Below are positions 24,649 to 33,468 of a DNA stretch of 64,000 nt, piece after piece. This stretch comes from PNAI01 sp035501735 (GTDB lineage Bacteria; Pseudomonadota; Alphaproteobacteria; Rhizobiales; Xanthobacteraceae). The position numbers and the translations under genes were made by a program. Location: positions 1 through 64,000 of the forward strand of contig DATJVR010000094.1 in the NCBI GenBank assembly GCA_035501735.1, read 5' to 3'. Within the stretch, counting starts at the first letter, position 1. Every line of letters begins with the position of its first letter. The notes beneath the pieces are model-generated. The model was not told where the DNA came from and did no database searches. It saw only the letters and a list, made by a program, of their open reading frames with translations.

Positions 24649-25099
24649 TGCCGCCTCCCGTCACGGCGGTCGCAAATTTCGCAAAAAAATCGTCCGCAAG
24701 TTTTTTTGCAACGCCGTTGATCAGCCGTTGCCCAAGCTGGGCGAGCTTGCCGCCGATCTGGGCTTCCACATTGTAGGAGAGCAACGTGCCGCCATCCTTG
24801 TCCGTCAACGTCACCGTCGCGCCGCCCTTGGCGAAGCCGGCAATCCCGCCGTCCCCCTCGCCCGAAATCTTGTAGCTGTTGGGCGGGTTCAGATCGGTGA
24901 GCCGCACCTTGCCTTTGAACCGCGCCTTCACTGGGCCGACCTTGTTGGTGGCGACCACCTGGAATTCCGTGTCGGAGTTTTTTTCCAGGCTCTCGCAGCC
25001 CGGAATGCACACCTTGAGCACCTCGGAATCGTTGAGCGCTGCCCAGACTTTCTCGCGCGGCGCCGCTAGCTGCTGCTCGCCAGTCATGGTCATCGCCAT
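24641..25099 (-). CDS. coxG: CoxG-like SRPBCC protein
   Basis: The 152-residue protein fits the CO dehydrogenase subunit G family (SRPBCC lipid-binding fold): LAAPREKVWAALNDSEVLKVCIPGCESL, GPVKARFKGKVRL and ISGEGDGGIAGFAKGGATVTL. CoxG is thought to recruit the Cox enzyme to the membrane. I start at the ATG at 25099, after GGAGAG; the longer frame to 25222 enters the region divergent to pcaD. Confidence 0.92.
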   Translation of the reverse strand: MAMTMTGEQQLAAPREKVWAALNDSEVLKVCIPGCESLEKNSDTEFQVVATNKVGPVKARFKGKVRLTDLNPPNSYKISGEGDGGIAGFAKGGATVTLTDKDGGTLLSYNVEAQIGGKLAQLGQRLINGVAKKLADDFFAKFATAVTGGGSA

Positions 25100-25264
25100 C
25101 GCATCTCTCCGTTGCCAAGTGGTCCTTGCCCGAGATCCAGGAATTAATCCTTGGCGCGACACATGGAAAGGCCAAATCCGCATGCCTCCCGGCCGCACAA
25201 CGGGGATTGGCGCGGCTTGCACGGCTCGCTAAGAATTCGCCCTCTCACAATCCCGAGGTCCGCC

Positions 25265-26047
25265 ATGCCCACAGTTCAGTCCGACGGTTGCCCCATCAAC
25301 TACGAAGTCGAAGGCCCGTCGAACGCCCCGGTGCTGATCCTGTGCAACTCGATCGGCACCAACCTGAGCATGTGGGACGATCAGGCGCCGGCGTTCACCA
25401 AACAGTTCCGGCTTGTGCGCTACGACCGCCGCGGCCACGGCAAATCCGGCGCGCCGAAGGGGCCTTACACGATGAATCAGCTCGGCCGCGATGCGCTCGC
25501 GGTTGCCGATGCCGTCGGCGCCAAGACTTTCAACTGGTGCGGCCTTTCGATGGGCGGCATGGTTGGACAATGGCTCGGCGCGAACGCGCCCGATCGTCTC
25601 CGAAGGCTCGTTATCTCCAACACGCATTGCTATTACACCGACAAGGCGCCCTGGAACGATCGCATCAAGCTTGTTGGCGAAAAGGGCCTCGCGCCGCTCG
25701 CGGACCCGATGATGGAACGCTGGTTCACGCCGGGATTCCGAGAACGCTCCCCTGACAAGGTCGCACGCGTGCGCGGCATGTTCATGGCAACGCCAACGGA
25801 TGGATTTCTCGGCTGCTGCTTTGCCGTCCGCGACATGGATTTTCGCGAGTCGAACAGCCGCATACGCACCCCCACGCTGGTGATCGTGGGCAGCAAGGAT
25901 GTCGCCACCCCGCCGGCCTGGGGCGAGGCGATCGCGCAGCAAATCAGGGGGGCAAAGCTCGCGAGCATTCCCGATGTCTCGCATATGTCCAACATCGAGC
26001 AGCCGAAAGTCTATGCAGACATGGTGATTGACTTTCTGCTTCAATAG
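25265..26047 (+). CDS. pcaD: 3-oxoadipate enol-lactonase-like hydrolase
   Basis: The 260-residue alpha/beta hydrolase has LILCNSIGTNLSMWD, RYDRRGHGKSGAP, nucleophile CGLSMGGMVGQWLG (Ser in GLSMG), an acid region IVGSKDVATPPAWG and His in IPDVSHMSNIEQP. This matches PcaD, which opens the enol-lactone in the protocatechuate branch of the beta-ketoadipate pathway. No other pca gene is present, so the true substrate may be a related lactone or ester. It is divergent from coxG, 165 bp apart, and may be co-regulated with it. Confidence 0.8.
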   Translation: MPTVQSDGCPINYEVEGPSNAPVLILCNSIGTNLSMWDDQAPAFTKQFRLVRYDRRGHGKSGAPKGPYTMNQLGRDALAVADAVGAKTFNWCGLSMGGMVGQWLGANAPDRLRRLVISNTHCYYTDKAPWNDRIKLVGEKGLAPLADPMMERWFTPGFRERSPDKVARVRGMFMATPTDGFLGCCFAVRDMDFRESNSRIRTPTLVIVGSKDVATPPAWGEAIAQQIRGAKLASIPDVSHMSNIEQPKVYADMVIDFLLQ

Positions 26048-26204
26048 CCTCGGTCGCAGCCAAGGGAACCAAGCGGAGCATCTGCTTACCGCCTGAGGTC
26101 GAAAGCGGAAAGAATTTCGTCTACGCTGTCACCGAACCGCAATATTTCCCAATGGGCGGTGTTCATTGGCGCAAGAGTAGCAAGAGTAAAATCGAGGCGT
26201 ACAC

Positions 26205-26762
26205 ATGATCGACCGCAGAAGCTTCCTGGCCCTGCTGGCCACGACCGTCACCGCCGCCCCCGCCATTGCCCAGATGAGCCGACCGACGGCCTATGCGTTT
26301 AGTTTTGCCGGCCTCGACGGCCACGACATCCGCCTGGCAAATTACGCCGGCAAGCCGATCCTTGTGGTCAACACCGCTTCGCAATGTGGCTACACCCCGC
26401 AGCTGGGTGGCCTGCAAAAGCTTTGGACCCGTTATCGATCACGCGGTCTGCTCATCGTCGGCGTGCCCTCGAACGACTTTGGCGGCCAGGAGCCGGGCGG
26501 GCCCGCAGAGATCATGCAGTTCGCCAGCCAACGTTATGGCGTGAATTTCCCGCTCGCCGCCAAGGCGGTGGTGAACGGAGCGGACGCGCACCCGTTCTAC
26601 AAATGGGCGGCGCTGGAGCGGCCGGGCGAAGGTCCGCGCTGGAATTTTCACAAATATCTGGTCGGTCGGGAGGGCCATATCGTCGCGAGTTTCCCGCAGA
26701 CTGTTGACCCGCTGGACCCACGCATCATTACGGCGATCGAAAAAGAGCTGCCGACCGTCTAA
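26205..26762 (+). CDS. Exported glutathione-peroxidase-family protein
   Basis: The 185-residue protein has a twin-arginine-like signal (MIDRRSFLALLATTVTAAPAIAQ). The thiol-peroxidase motif NTASQCGYTPQ has the catalytic Cys at about residue 65; the family Gln/Trp-Asn region is seen as WNFHKYLVGREG. It would reduce hydroperoxides in the periplasm, more likely with thioredoxin-like partners than glutathione. Single gene. Confidence 0.9.
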   Translation: MIDRRSFLALLATTVTAAPAIAQMSRPTAYAFSFAGLDGHDIRLANYAGKPILVVNTASQCGYTPQLGGLQKLWTRYRSRGLLIVGVPSNDFGGQEPGGPAEIMQFASQRYGVNFPLAAKAVVNGADAHPFYKWAALERPGEGPRWNFHKYLVGREGHIVASFPQTVDPLDPRIITAIEKELPTV

Positions 26763-26837
26763 AGCCGCCCCACAAATCCGCCGCCGCGCAGCAATAGTCT
26801 GACAAATAAGGTTAATTCGGTTTGCGACTTACGTCGA

Positions 26838-26858
26838 GGGAGTCGATTTTTGACTCCC
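26838..26858. other. Inverted repeat before the polysaccharide deacetylase gene
   Basis: A 7-bp perfect stem (GGGAGTC/GACTCCC) with a GATTTTT loop lies 82 bp before the deacetylase start. There is no following T tract, so it may be a leader hairpin rather than a terminator for the peroxidase gene. Confidence 0.3.
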
Positions 26859-26940
26859 ATCCGGACCGATTTCGTGCCATTAAGGTGCCAGTGCCGGCAG
26901 CGCCCAAGTGCCCGGCAAATAGGGACAATGGAGACATCTA

Positions 26941-27924
26941 ATGCGAGTAGCAGTCGCTTTGACTCTGGCGATTACGGCATCCGTTGCGGCACTCGGAGCC
27001 GTCATGGCTCAGAGCGACGGTTCGAATACCGCTGCACCGGCCGGGACCTTCCAAAAATTGGTTCAGGCAGCGGCACCGCAGATGGCCGCGCCGACCCCGA
27101 ACCACTGCGCCAACCCCAATGGTCTTGGCATCGCGCGCACGGTCGAAATCGACACCACCGGTGGACCGGGTTTCGGCTTCGAGCATTTCAAGCAGCATGA
27201 TTTCCTGCGCGAAGGCGAAGTCGTGCTCACGTTCGATGACGGCCCTTGGCCGACCACAACGCCGCATGTGCTCAAGGCGCTGGAAGACTATTGCGTCAAG
27301 GCGATTTTCTTCCCGATCGGCCTGCACGCAACCTACCATCCGGAAATTCTCAAGCAGGTTGCCGCCGCTGGCCACACAATCGGCTCGCATACCTGGTGTC
27401 ACCAGGATCTGCTGAAGACCAAGGGTACCTGCCTGATGAACGGCAAGCGCACGCAGGTGGAATACGATCCTAAAGACGAGATCGAGAAGGGCATCAGCGC
27501 CGTGCAGATGATGCTCGGCTCGCAATATCAGGAAGCGCCCTTCTTCCGTTTCCCCGCGCTGCATCATCCGCCCGAACTCGTCAAATATCTTGGCGAGCGC
27601 AACATTGCGATTTTCTCGGCCGACTTCGATTCATTCGACTTCAAGATGAAGAAGCCGGAGCAGGTCATCGCCTCGGTGATGGGCAAGCTGAAGAAGAACG
27701 GCAAGGGCATCATCCTGATGCACGACTTCCAGCATGCGACCGCCATGGCGCTGCCTGAGATTTTGGCGCAGATGAAGGCGAACGGCTACAAGGTGGTCTT
27801 CATGAAGCCGAAGAGCCCGGTCACCACGCTTCCCAAGTACGACGACATGATCAAGCAAGAGCAGCCGCTGCCGACCGTCAGTCAGCAGCCCACGTCAAGC
27901 GTCGTTCGCACGATCGAACAGTAA
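26941..27924 (+). CDS. Exported polysaccharide deacetylase (NodB-fold)
   Basis: The 327-residue protein has a signal peptide (MRVAVALTLAITASVAALGAVMAQ) and a NodB-homology domain: VVLTFDDGPWPTTTPHVLKAL (catalytic base and metal Asp), GSHTWCHQDL (metal His pair), FFRFPALHHPPELVKYL and ILMHDFQHATAMALPEIL. It would remove acetyl groups from an envelope polysaccharide or peptidoglycan. A strong terminator follows. Confidence 0.92.
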   Translation: MRVAVALTLAITASVAALGAVMAQSDGSNTAAPAGTFQKLVQAAAPQMAAPTPNHCANPNGLGIARTVEIDTTGGPGFGFEHFKQHDFLREGEVVLTFDDGPWPTTTPHVLKALEDYCVKAIFFPIGLHATYHPEILKQVAAAGHTIGSHTWCHQDLLKTKGTCLMNGKRTQVEYDPKDEIEKGISAVQMMLGSQYQEAPFFRFPALHHPPELVKYLGERNIAIFSADFDSFDFKMKKPEQVIASVMGKLKKNGKGIILMHDFQHATAMALPEILAQMKANGYKVVFMKPKSPVTTLPKYDDMIKQEQPLPTVSQQPTSSVVRTIEQ

Positions 27925-27943
27925 ATAGTTCGCGAATTGCTAC

Positions 27944-27975
27944 CGCGGCGCCCCAACGGGCGCCGCGCGTCTTTT
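27944..27975 (+). terminator. Rho-independent terminator of the deacetylase gene
   Basis: A 9-bp GC stem (CGCGGCGCC/GGCGCCGCG) with a 6-base loop is followed by CGTCTTTT. Confidence 0.85.
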
Positions 27976-27991
27976 CAGCTGAGCCAACAGG

Positions 27992-28549
27992 TTGCCTGGT
28001 CCCGACCGCATCATAGGCTGCGCCATCGTTTCAGTTGATGGCATGATTGCCGACGCATCCGGCGTGCAGCCCGACGTCTTGCGCATCGAGGCTGACCAGA
28101 AGTTCTATTTCAGCACGCTGGCCGGCGCCGATGCCGTCGTGCAAGGCCGCAATTCCTACGAAGGCGGTCCCGCTGCGCCCAAGCGGCGCCGCCTGATCAT
28201 GACGCGCAAAATCGCGGCCCTCGCACCGGAGCCGAAATATCCCAAGGCCATGCTTTGGAATCCCGCCGGCGCGCCACTCGATGAGGCCTGGGGCGCACTC
28301 GGGCTGTCCGGCGGCGTGCTGGCGGCCATCGGGGGCACCGACGTGTTCGGCTACTTCCTCGAATACGGCTACGACACCTTTCACTTGTCGCGCGCTCCCC
28401 GCGCGCGCCTGCCGGGCGGTCGGCCGGTATTTCCCGGCGTGCCCGCCCGCACCCCTGAAGACCTCCTTGCAAGCCATGGGCTGAAAGCCGGCCCGGTCCG
28501 GCGGCTCGATGAAGAAACCGGGGCGACCGTCGTCACCTGGCAGCGTTGA
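27992..28549 (+). CDS. RibD C-terminal/dihydrofolate-reductase-like protein
   Basis: The 185-residue protein has IGCAIVSVDGMIADASG at the start and later GADAVVQGRNSYEGG and GGVLAAIGGTDVFGYFLE, fitting the RibD_C/DHFR-like NADPH-binding fold. The specific reaction is unknown. The start is TTG at 27992, just past the upstream terminator; the first in-frame ATG (28042) would cut into the first strand. It stands alone before a 213-bp gap. Confidence 0.75.
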   Translation: MPGPDRIIGCAIVSVDGMIADASGVQPDVLRIEADQKFYFSTLAGADAVVQGRNSYEGGPAAPKRRRLIMTRKIAALAPEPKYPKAMLWNPAGAPLDEAWGALGLSGGVLAAIGGTDVFGYFLEYGYDTFHLSRAPRARLPGGRPVFPGVPARTPEDLLASHGLKAGPVRRLDEETGATVVTWQR

Positions 28550-28706
28550 GGCCCTGATCGGCCCCGGCAAGAGCAGGGCTCGCGCAAGATTTAAGATGAC
28601 GGGGCGAAGCGAATCAGATTTGATTCTCAATGAGATGACTATTTCACGCGGTCCGCGGCGTTTGGGCTGACCGTCCGAGGTTCCTCCCGCGTGGCGTATC
28701 ACACTT

Positions 28707-28737
28707 GGGGCGGCCGCTGAGCCGCCCCATTTTTTTT
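28707..28737 (+). terminator. Strong rho-independent terminator, no coding gene directly upstream
   Basis: An 8-bp perfect GC stem (GGGGCGGC/GCCGCCCC) with a CGCTGA loop is followed by ATTTTTTTT. It lies 158 bp after the RibD-like gene, so it ends either a long 3' UTR or a separate small RNA. A small inverted repeat (GAATCA/TGATTC) is at 28611-28626. Confidence 0.85.
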
Positions 28738-28762
28738 AGCCGAAACCTGCCAACCCTAAATC

Positions 28763-29041
28763 CTATCGCGGCCGCTGGCGGCGCTTACGCGGTTCATCGT
28801 CAGCAAGGTAGGGGTTCCTCGTGCAGGAGCCGCCGGCCCCCGTCACAGCCTCGCGGCACTGTTCGAAGGAGTAAAAAGCGCACTCAGGCGTGCTGCTGAT
28901 CGCCCATAGGGCACACCAAGGCCCGTTGTTGCGCGCCCGTTCGCGCGCGCAGCCCGTCAGCACGAACGCGACCGCGACCACAATCGCCGTCCAGACGATG
29001 ACCGATGAGGTTGATCTCGCAACGGCCGAGGTCCCAGCCAT
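28763..29041 (-). CDS. DUF3551-like small exported protein
   Basis: The 92-residue protein has one N-terminal hydrophobic stretch ending VLTGCARE, a possible lipobox, and a tail WCALWAISSTPECAFYSFEQCREAVTGAGGSCTRNPYL that fits DUF3551, a Cys-rich family of Bradyrhizobium-like bacteria with unknown role. The start at 29041 is 5 bp after the superoxide dismutase stop, so both are probably on one transcript; the open frame to 29158 overlaps that gene. Confidence 0.7.
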   Translation of the reverse strand: MAGTSAVARSTSSVIVWTAIVVAVAFVLTGCARERARNNGPWCALWAISSTPECAFYSFEQCREAVTGAGGSCTRNPYLADDEPRKRRQRPR

Positions 29042-29046
29042 GCGCC

Positions 29047-29751
29047 TTAGGCCTTCAAACGGCTGGCCACCACATCCCAGTTGATGATGTTGTCCATCAC
29101 CGCCTGGACATGGTCGGGACGCCGGTTTTCGTAATCGAGATAATAGGCGTGCTCCCACACGTCGATGCCGAGCAGCGTGGTCCTGTTCGGTTGCATCAGC
29201 AGATTGACGCCGCCCTGTGTTCCGAGGGTCACCAGCTTATCGCCCTCCTGCGCGAGCCAGCCCCAGCCCGATCCGAACACCGTGACCGCGTCGGCCTTGA
29301 GCTTGATCTTCATCTGGTCGAACGATCCGAACGATGCGTTGATCATATCGAGCAGCTTTCCGGTCGGAGCCTTGGCGCCGCCCGGCTTGAACGTGGCCCA
29401 GTAGAGGTTGTGGTTCCAGGCCTGCGCGGCGTTGTTGTAGATGCGCCGATCGGTCTCCTTGTCGCTTTCCACTACGACCTGCTCGAGCGTCATCGCCGCA
29501 TATTTGGAGTCCTTGGTCAGGCTATTGAGCGCGGCGAAATAAGCTGCATGGTGACGGCTGTAATGCAGCGTGACGGTACGGTTGGAAATCGTCGGCGCAA
29601 GTTGCGGCTCAAGAAACGGCAGCGGCGGTTGAACGAACGGCCCGGCCGGTGCTGGCGGCGCCTGTGCGAGAACGCTGTTCGGAGCCTGTACCGCCGCAGC
29701 GACGGCCGAGGCCGCAGAAGCGACCAGCGCGCGACGAGTCAAATTCGACAT
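29047..29751 (-). CDS. sodB: Exported Fe/Mn superoxide dismutase
   Basis: The 234-residue enzyme converts superoxide to peroxide and oxygen. It carries the metal ligands (His in LHYSRHHAAY, His in WNHNLYW, Asp and His in DVWEHAYYLDY) and the GSGWGWL segment. Unlike cytosolic SodB it has a roughly 35-residue leader with a twin Arg (SNLTRRALVASAASAVAAAV), so it probably works in the periplasm. The DUF3551 gene follows. Confidence 0.9.
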   Translation of the reverse strand: MSNLTRRALVASAASAVAAAVQAPNSVLAQAPPAPAGPFVQPPLPFLEPQLAPTISNRTVTLHYSRHHAAYFAALNSLTKDSKYAAMTLEQVVVESDKETDRRIYNNAAQAWNHNLYWATFKPGGAKAPTGKLLDMINASFGSFDQMKIKLKADAVTVFGSGWGWLAQEGDKLVTLGTQGGVNLLMQPNRTTLLGIDVWEHAYYLDYENRRPDHVQAVMDNIINWDVVASRLKA

Positions 29752-29924
29752 TGCTTGCCTCCCATGAATGTCCGAGTGGACTGAGCGGGAACCGCCACTA
29801 TAGCGGCCTACCTACGCCAGAACGGTCGGACACACATCAATTTAGCGCGACCAGGAAAAAGAACAACACGCCCGGAGCAGTCTGTTTCACGACCGTCCGG
29901 AATTCCGAATCGATACGCGCTGCG

Positions 29925-31556
29925 TTATGCCGCTTGGACGCTGTCCAACCGGGCGGACGACGGTGCGCCGATGTGCTCGTCGGCGGCCGGCTTCGAAAGC
30001 GGATCGATCGCTTCCAACAATTCCAGGAATGAACTGCCCGGCAGCGGCGGGGCGAACACGAAGCCCTGCGCACCGCGCACGCCGAGATTTCGCAAATGCA
30101 ACACTTGCTCGAAACTCTCCACGCCCTCGGCCACGATCTCCATGCGCATGCTTTGGGCGAGATCGATCAGGGTTTCGACGATCGTGGTGGCATTGCGGTC
30201 GACGCCGATCGCGTCGACGAACATCTTGTCGATCTTGATGATGTCGACGCCGAGTTTGAGCATGTAGGACAGGCCGCCGTGGCCGGTTCCCACGTCGTCG
30301 ATCGCGATCCTGACGCCGAGCCCCTGCAACGCGGCAATGACGCTGCGGGTTTCACTGAGATTCTCGATCGGCTCGCGCTCGGTCATCTCGAGCACGAGTT
30401 GCGACAGTCGAATATTGGTATTTTTGAACACCTCGGCCACGTCTTGCACGATTTCCTCGTTCGCAAAATGACGCGCGACCAGGTTGAAGCCGATCTTGAC
30501 GTCCGGCCGGTGCAGGAGCGCGGGTCCCAGTTCCTTGCCGACCTGCCGCATGAGCGCGCGCGTGAGATCGAAAATGAGTCCGCTCTGCTCGGCCAGGGGA
30601 ATGAACGTGCCGGGCAATACGATTGTGCCATCGGGCTTGCGCCACCGTGACAGCACTTCCGCGCCGCGTAATTGTCCGGTTCTGATATCCACGATCGGCT
30701 GGTAGTAGGGGATGATCTCACCGGCCTTGATCGCCCGTTCGATCGCGGTGACCGGGTTTTCATGATCCCGTTTGGGCATCATGAGTGCAAAGACGAAGAT
30801 GAGCACCGCGAGCCCGCCGGTGACGAGCGCCCCGAACCCGCGCAATTCCGCCTGGCGCGCGGCCAGGCTCGAGCGCGGCAACGACAGCTCGGCATCGATG
30901 GCATAACGCTCCGAAGGAAGCGTCACCGCCAGAGTGTTGGCCGCATTGGGGGAACCTTCGGCCATCACGATGTACTCGCCGATGATCGTTCCCGCCCGCG
31001 TGGCGACATGGGAATTCATGCCGACGGGACCGCCCTGGGTGGACACCTGCGGGATGAGCAGCTCGGTTGGAATGAGGGCCGCCACGCCGTTCTCTGTGTC
31101 AGTGCCGGGCCGCGTAATTCGTACGATATGACCGGGGCGATTGCCCAGCTTGACCACTTCCAGCCGAACATTGCTGGCACGCGCGATGGGCTCGGAGGAA
31201 ATCACCTCGCGCTGTTCCAGCACGCCGCCGAGATCCGAGCACAACGTGCTGCCGTCAGGCGCAACGACCGAGAGTTCCTTCACCGGCGTCGTCGCGAACG
31301 TCGCTTGCCGCAGCGCATCGAGATGGGCCTGGTCGCACGAGTTGACACCGCGCGCGGCCAGATCGTCGAGAATGGAAATTGCCCGGCCGATGCGGCTTTC
31401 AGCCAGGGCAATGGTGCGCCGTGCCGCGAGGCCCATCTCTTCCTGGCTCTGCCGTTCGACCGCCCCGTTCAGCCGATAATTGAATACCGCAGACGGCAGC
31501 CCCAGCAGCAGCACGCCGGCAACGATCGCCACGCAATTTCTTTGTTTCGGCGACAC
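29925..31556 (-). CDS. CSS-motif EAL-domain cyclic-di-GMP phosphodiesterase (PdeC-like)
   Basis: The 543-residue protein has an N-terminal membrane helix, a periplasmic CSS domain with two Cys (VNSCDQ near 74 and TLCSDLGG near 107), a second helix (about 236-258) and a cytosolic EAL domain. Most catalytic positions are kept: GAEVLSRWR, FNLVARHF, LEMTERE, DDVGTGHGG and IKIDKMF. It should hydrolyse c-di-GMP under control of periplasmic disulfide state. The start is GTG at 31556. No diguanylate cyclase domain is present. Confidence 0.87.
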   Translation of the reverse strand: MSPKQRNCVAIVAGVLLLGLPSAVFNYRLNGAVERQSQEEMGLAARRTIALAESRIGRAISILDDLAARGVNSCDQAHLDALRQATFATTPVKELSVVAPDGSTLCSDLGGVLEQREVISSEPIARASNVRLEVVKLGNRPGHIVRITRPGTDTENGVAALIPTELLIPQVSTQGGPVGMNSHVATRAGTIIGEYIVMAEGSPNAANTLAVTLPSERYAIDAELSLPRSSLAARQAELRGFGALVTGGLAVLIFVFALMMPKRDHENPVTAIERAIKAGEIIPYYQPIVDIRTGQLRGAEVLSRWRKPDGTIVLPGTFIPLAEQSGLIFDLTRALMRQVGKELGPALLHRPDVKIGFNLVARHFANEEIVQDVAEVFKNTNIRLSQLVLEMTEREPIENLSETRSVIAALQGLGVRIAIDDVGTGHGGLSYMLKLGVDIIKIDKMFVDAIGVDRNATTIVETLIDLAQSMRMEIVAEGVESFEQVLHLRNLGVRGAQGFVFAPPLPGSSFLELLEAIDPLSKPAADEHIGAPSSARLDSVQAA

Positions 31557-31705
31557 GACCCCGAACCCGGTGAAACGATGTCCCCAAGGTGGCCGAGCGC
31601 CGTAAAAGCAAGCTTAAGTTCAATGTGTTGCATGCCCGCGCCCACGAATGTGGCAGCACTGGCGGCAGTCATGGTTAGCAAAGCGTGAAGAGGGTGTGGG
31701 CTCGC

Positions 31706-32590
31706 TTAGGGTTTGGCCCTGTCCACACGCTCGGCAATGAAGCGCGGCAACGCAAAGGCTGCTTTGTGCACCGCCGGCGTCCAGTATTGGGTTGAGAAAC
31801 GGCCGGCCTTCGCATAGCGCAGAGCAAGCGTCTGCTCCGGCACCGCGCGCAATTGCGTGTTATCGGTGGCCCAGCCCATCGCCATATGGCCGCCGACATA
31901 GGTCGGGATGGCCGCCACGTAGCAATAGCCGTCCGCCCACAGCCGCCGGAACTTGGCGATGCCCTTGGTCAGCTCCTCCGGTTGGTAGATCGGCACGCCG
32001 TTCTGCGTCACCATCACGCCGCCCTTCGCCATGCAGCGCTTGCAGGCGGTGTAGAACTTTCGCGAGAACAGGATCTTTCCAGGCCCCTGCGGATCGGTGG
32101 AGTCCACGATGATGACATCGAACCGCCGGTCGGTCTTGGCGACATAATTCATGCCGTCGTCGATGACGCTTTCGAAACGCCTGTCGGCGAACACCGGTTT
32201 GGTGAATTCCGGGAAGTGCTCTTTGGAGAACTCGACCACCGAAGCGTCGATCTCCACCTGCGTGACGCGTTTGACGGTTTTGTGCTTGAGCACCTCCTCG
32301 GCGATGCCGCAATCGCCGCCGCCGATGATCAGCACCTCGCGTGCATGGCCATGGGCGAACAGCGGCACGTGGGTCATCATCTCGTGGTAGACGAATTCGT
32401 CTTTCGTCGTGACCTGCGTGGCGCCGTCGAGCATCAGCATTTTGCCGAAGAACTTGTGCTTGAACAGGATGAGATGCTGATGGCTGGTGTGCATCTCGTA
32501 CAGCACCTTCTCGACCTCGAAGGTCATCCGGAAACCTTCCGGATCGAACAGGGTCTCGGCGACCCAGCGTTTTTTCCGTTTCTTGGCCAT
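31706..32590 (-). CDS. speE: Spermidine synthase
   Basis: The 294-residue aminopropyltransferase makes spermidine from putrescine and decarboxylated S-adenosylmethionine. Seen: the N-terminal beta part, LMLDGATQVTTKDEFVYHEMM, cofactor loop LIIGGGDCGIAEEVLKH, catalytic VDSTDPQGPGKILF and QNGVPIYQPEEL. Two adjacent ATGs exist; the second (32590) has GGAGG at better spacing. It follows speH, which supplies its co-substrate. Confidence 0.95.
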   Translation of the reverse strand: MAKKRKKRWVAETLFDPEGFRMTFEVEKVLYEMHTSHQHLILFKHKFFGKMLMLDGATQVTTKDEFVYHEMMTHVPLFAHGHAREVLIIGGGDCGIAEEVLKHKTVKRVTQVEIDASVVEFSKEHFPEFTKPVFADRRFESVIDDGMNYVAKTDRRFDVIIVDSTDPQGPGKILFSRKFYTACKRCMAKGGVMVTQNGVPIYQPEELTKGIAKFRRLWADGYCYVAAIPTYVGGHMAMGWATDNTQLRAVPEQTLALRYAKAGRFSTQYWTPAVHKAAFALPRFIAERVDRAKP

Positions 32591-32671
32591 CATGTCCTCC
32601 CCAGCTCGGGCCCCAAAGGAGAACGGCCGGACTAATGCCCGGCCGCTATCAATTCATTGCCAGAAAGGCGC

Positions 32672-33145
32672 TTAGAGGGCCTGGCCGCGCAGGTGTTCGC
32701 CGACGGCGACCCGTTTGGCCTTGAAGGCCTCGCGCAGCACTGGCACGCAGGCGTCGGGATTAGCCTTGCCGCACATGAAAACGTCAAGCGCGGCATATCC
32801 GACTTCCGGCCAAGTGTGGATGGAAATGTGGCTTTCGGCCAGCACCGCGACCCCCGAGACGCCGCTCGGCTGGAAGTGGTGCAGATGGATGTGCAGCAGC
32901 GTGGCCTTTGCCGCCGTCACACACCGGCGCAAGGCCGCATCGATGTGGTCGATGTCGTCGAGCCGCTGAGCGCCGTACAAATCGATGATGAGGTGCACGC
33001 CGGCGCACTTCACTCCGTTCCTCACCGCGAAATGATCGTCGCGGTCTTCAGCCGGCGCACTCGGGACGAGCGCGGGGCCTTTCTTACGGGTGGTACTTGG
33101 AGTCACCAAGCCCTTCCCCGATCGCAAGAGGGCAACTTGAGCCAT
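32672..33145 (-). CDS. speH: S-adenosylmethionine decarboxylase proenzyme
   Basis: The 157-residue proenzyme self-cleaves between Glu and Ser in LAESHISIHTWPE to make the pyruvoyl group; HHFQPSGVSGVAVLAES and ALDVFMCGKANP are family segments. The first 40 residues are a variable leader. I start at ATG 33145 with GGAGG five bases upstream. It forms an operon with speE, 81 bp apart. Confidence 0.94.
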   Translation of the reverse strand: MAQVALLRSGKGLVTPSTTRKKGPALVPSAPAEDRDDHFAVRNGVKCAGVHLIIDLYGAQRLDDIDHIDAALRRCVTAAKATLLHIHLHHFQPSGVSGVAVLAESHISIHTWPEVGYAALDVFMCGKANPDACVPVLREAFKAKRVAVGEHLRGQAL

Positions 33146-33468
33146 TCCGTCCTCCACAACCGAAGATCCAAGCCCAGTGCCAGCAAGCCGGCACGGACAG
33201 CGTAACGCCGCCCGATCGATTTCCTCACGCGGACCGATCCAAGCGGCGAGTAATTTTCACATAACACACATTCTCGCGTGCGCAAGAAGATTCTGCACCC
33301 AAGCGGTTAAATTTGTCCTTCGCGTGGCGCGCGGCGCACGATCGGCGCCGCGCAACGCGCGCGACGGAGCGCGGCCGGAGACGCGCCGGCGGCGCGCGCG
33401 AGCTTGACGGCGATTTCGAGAAACCGCCAAACTGCGGTCTCAAGCCAAAAGCAGACGGGAGGGTTAAC
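33146..33468. other. 323-bp divergent control region between speH and an amidohydrolase gene
   Basis: It holds the promoters of two outward-facing genes. The half nearer speH is AT-rich around 33250-33320; the half nearer the amidohydrolase is a dense GCGC-rich tract (about 33325-33405). I see no clear palindromic operator, riboswitch or small gene. Confidence 0.5.
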
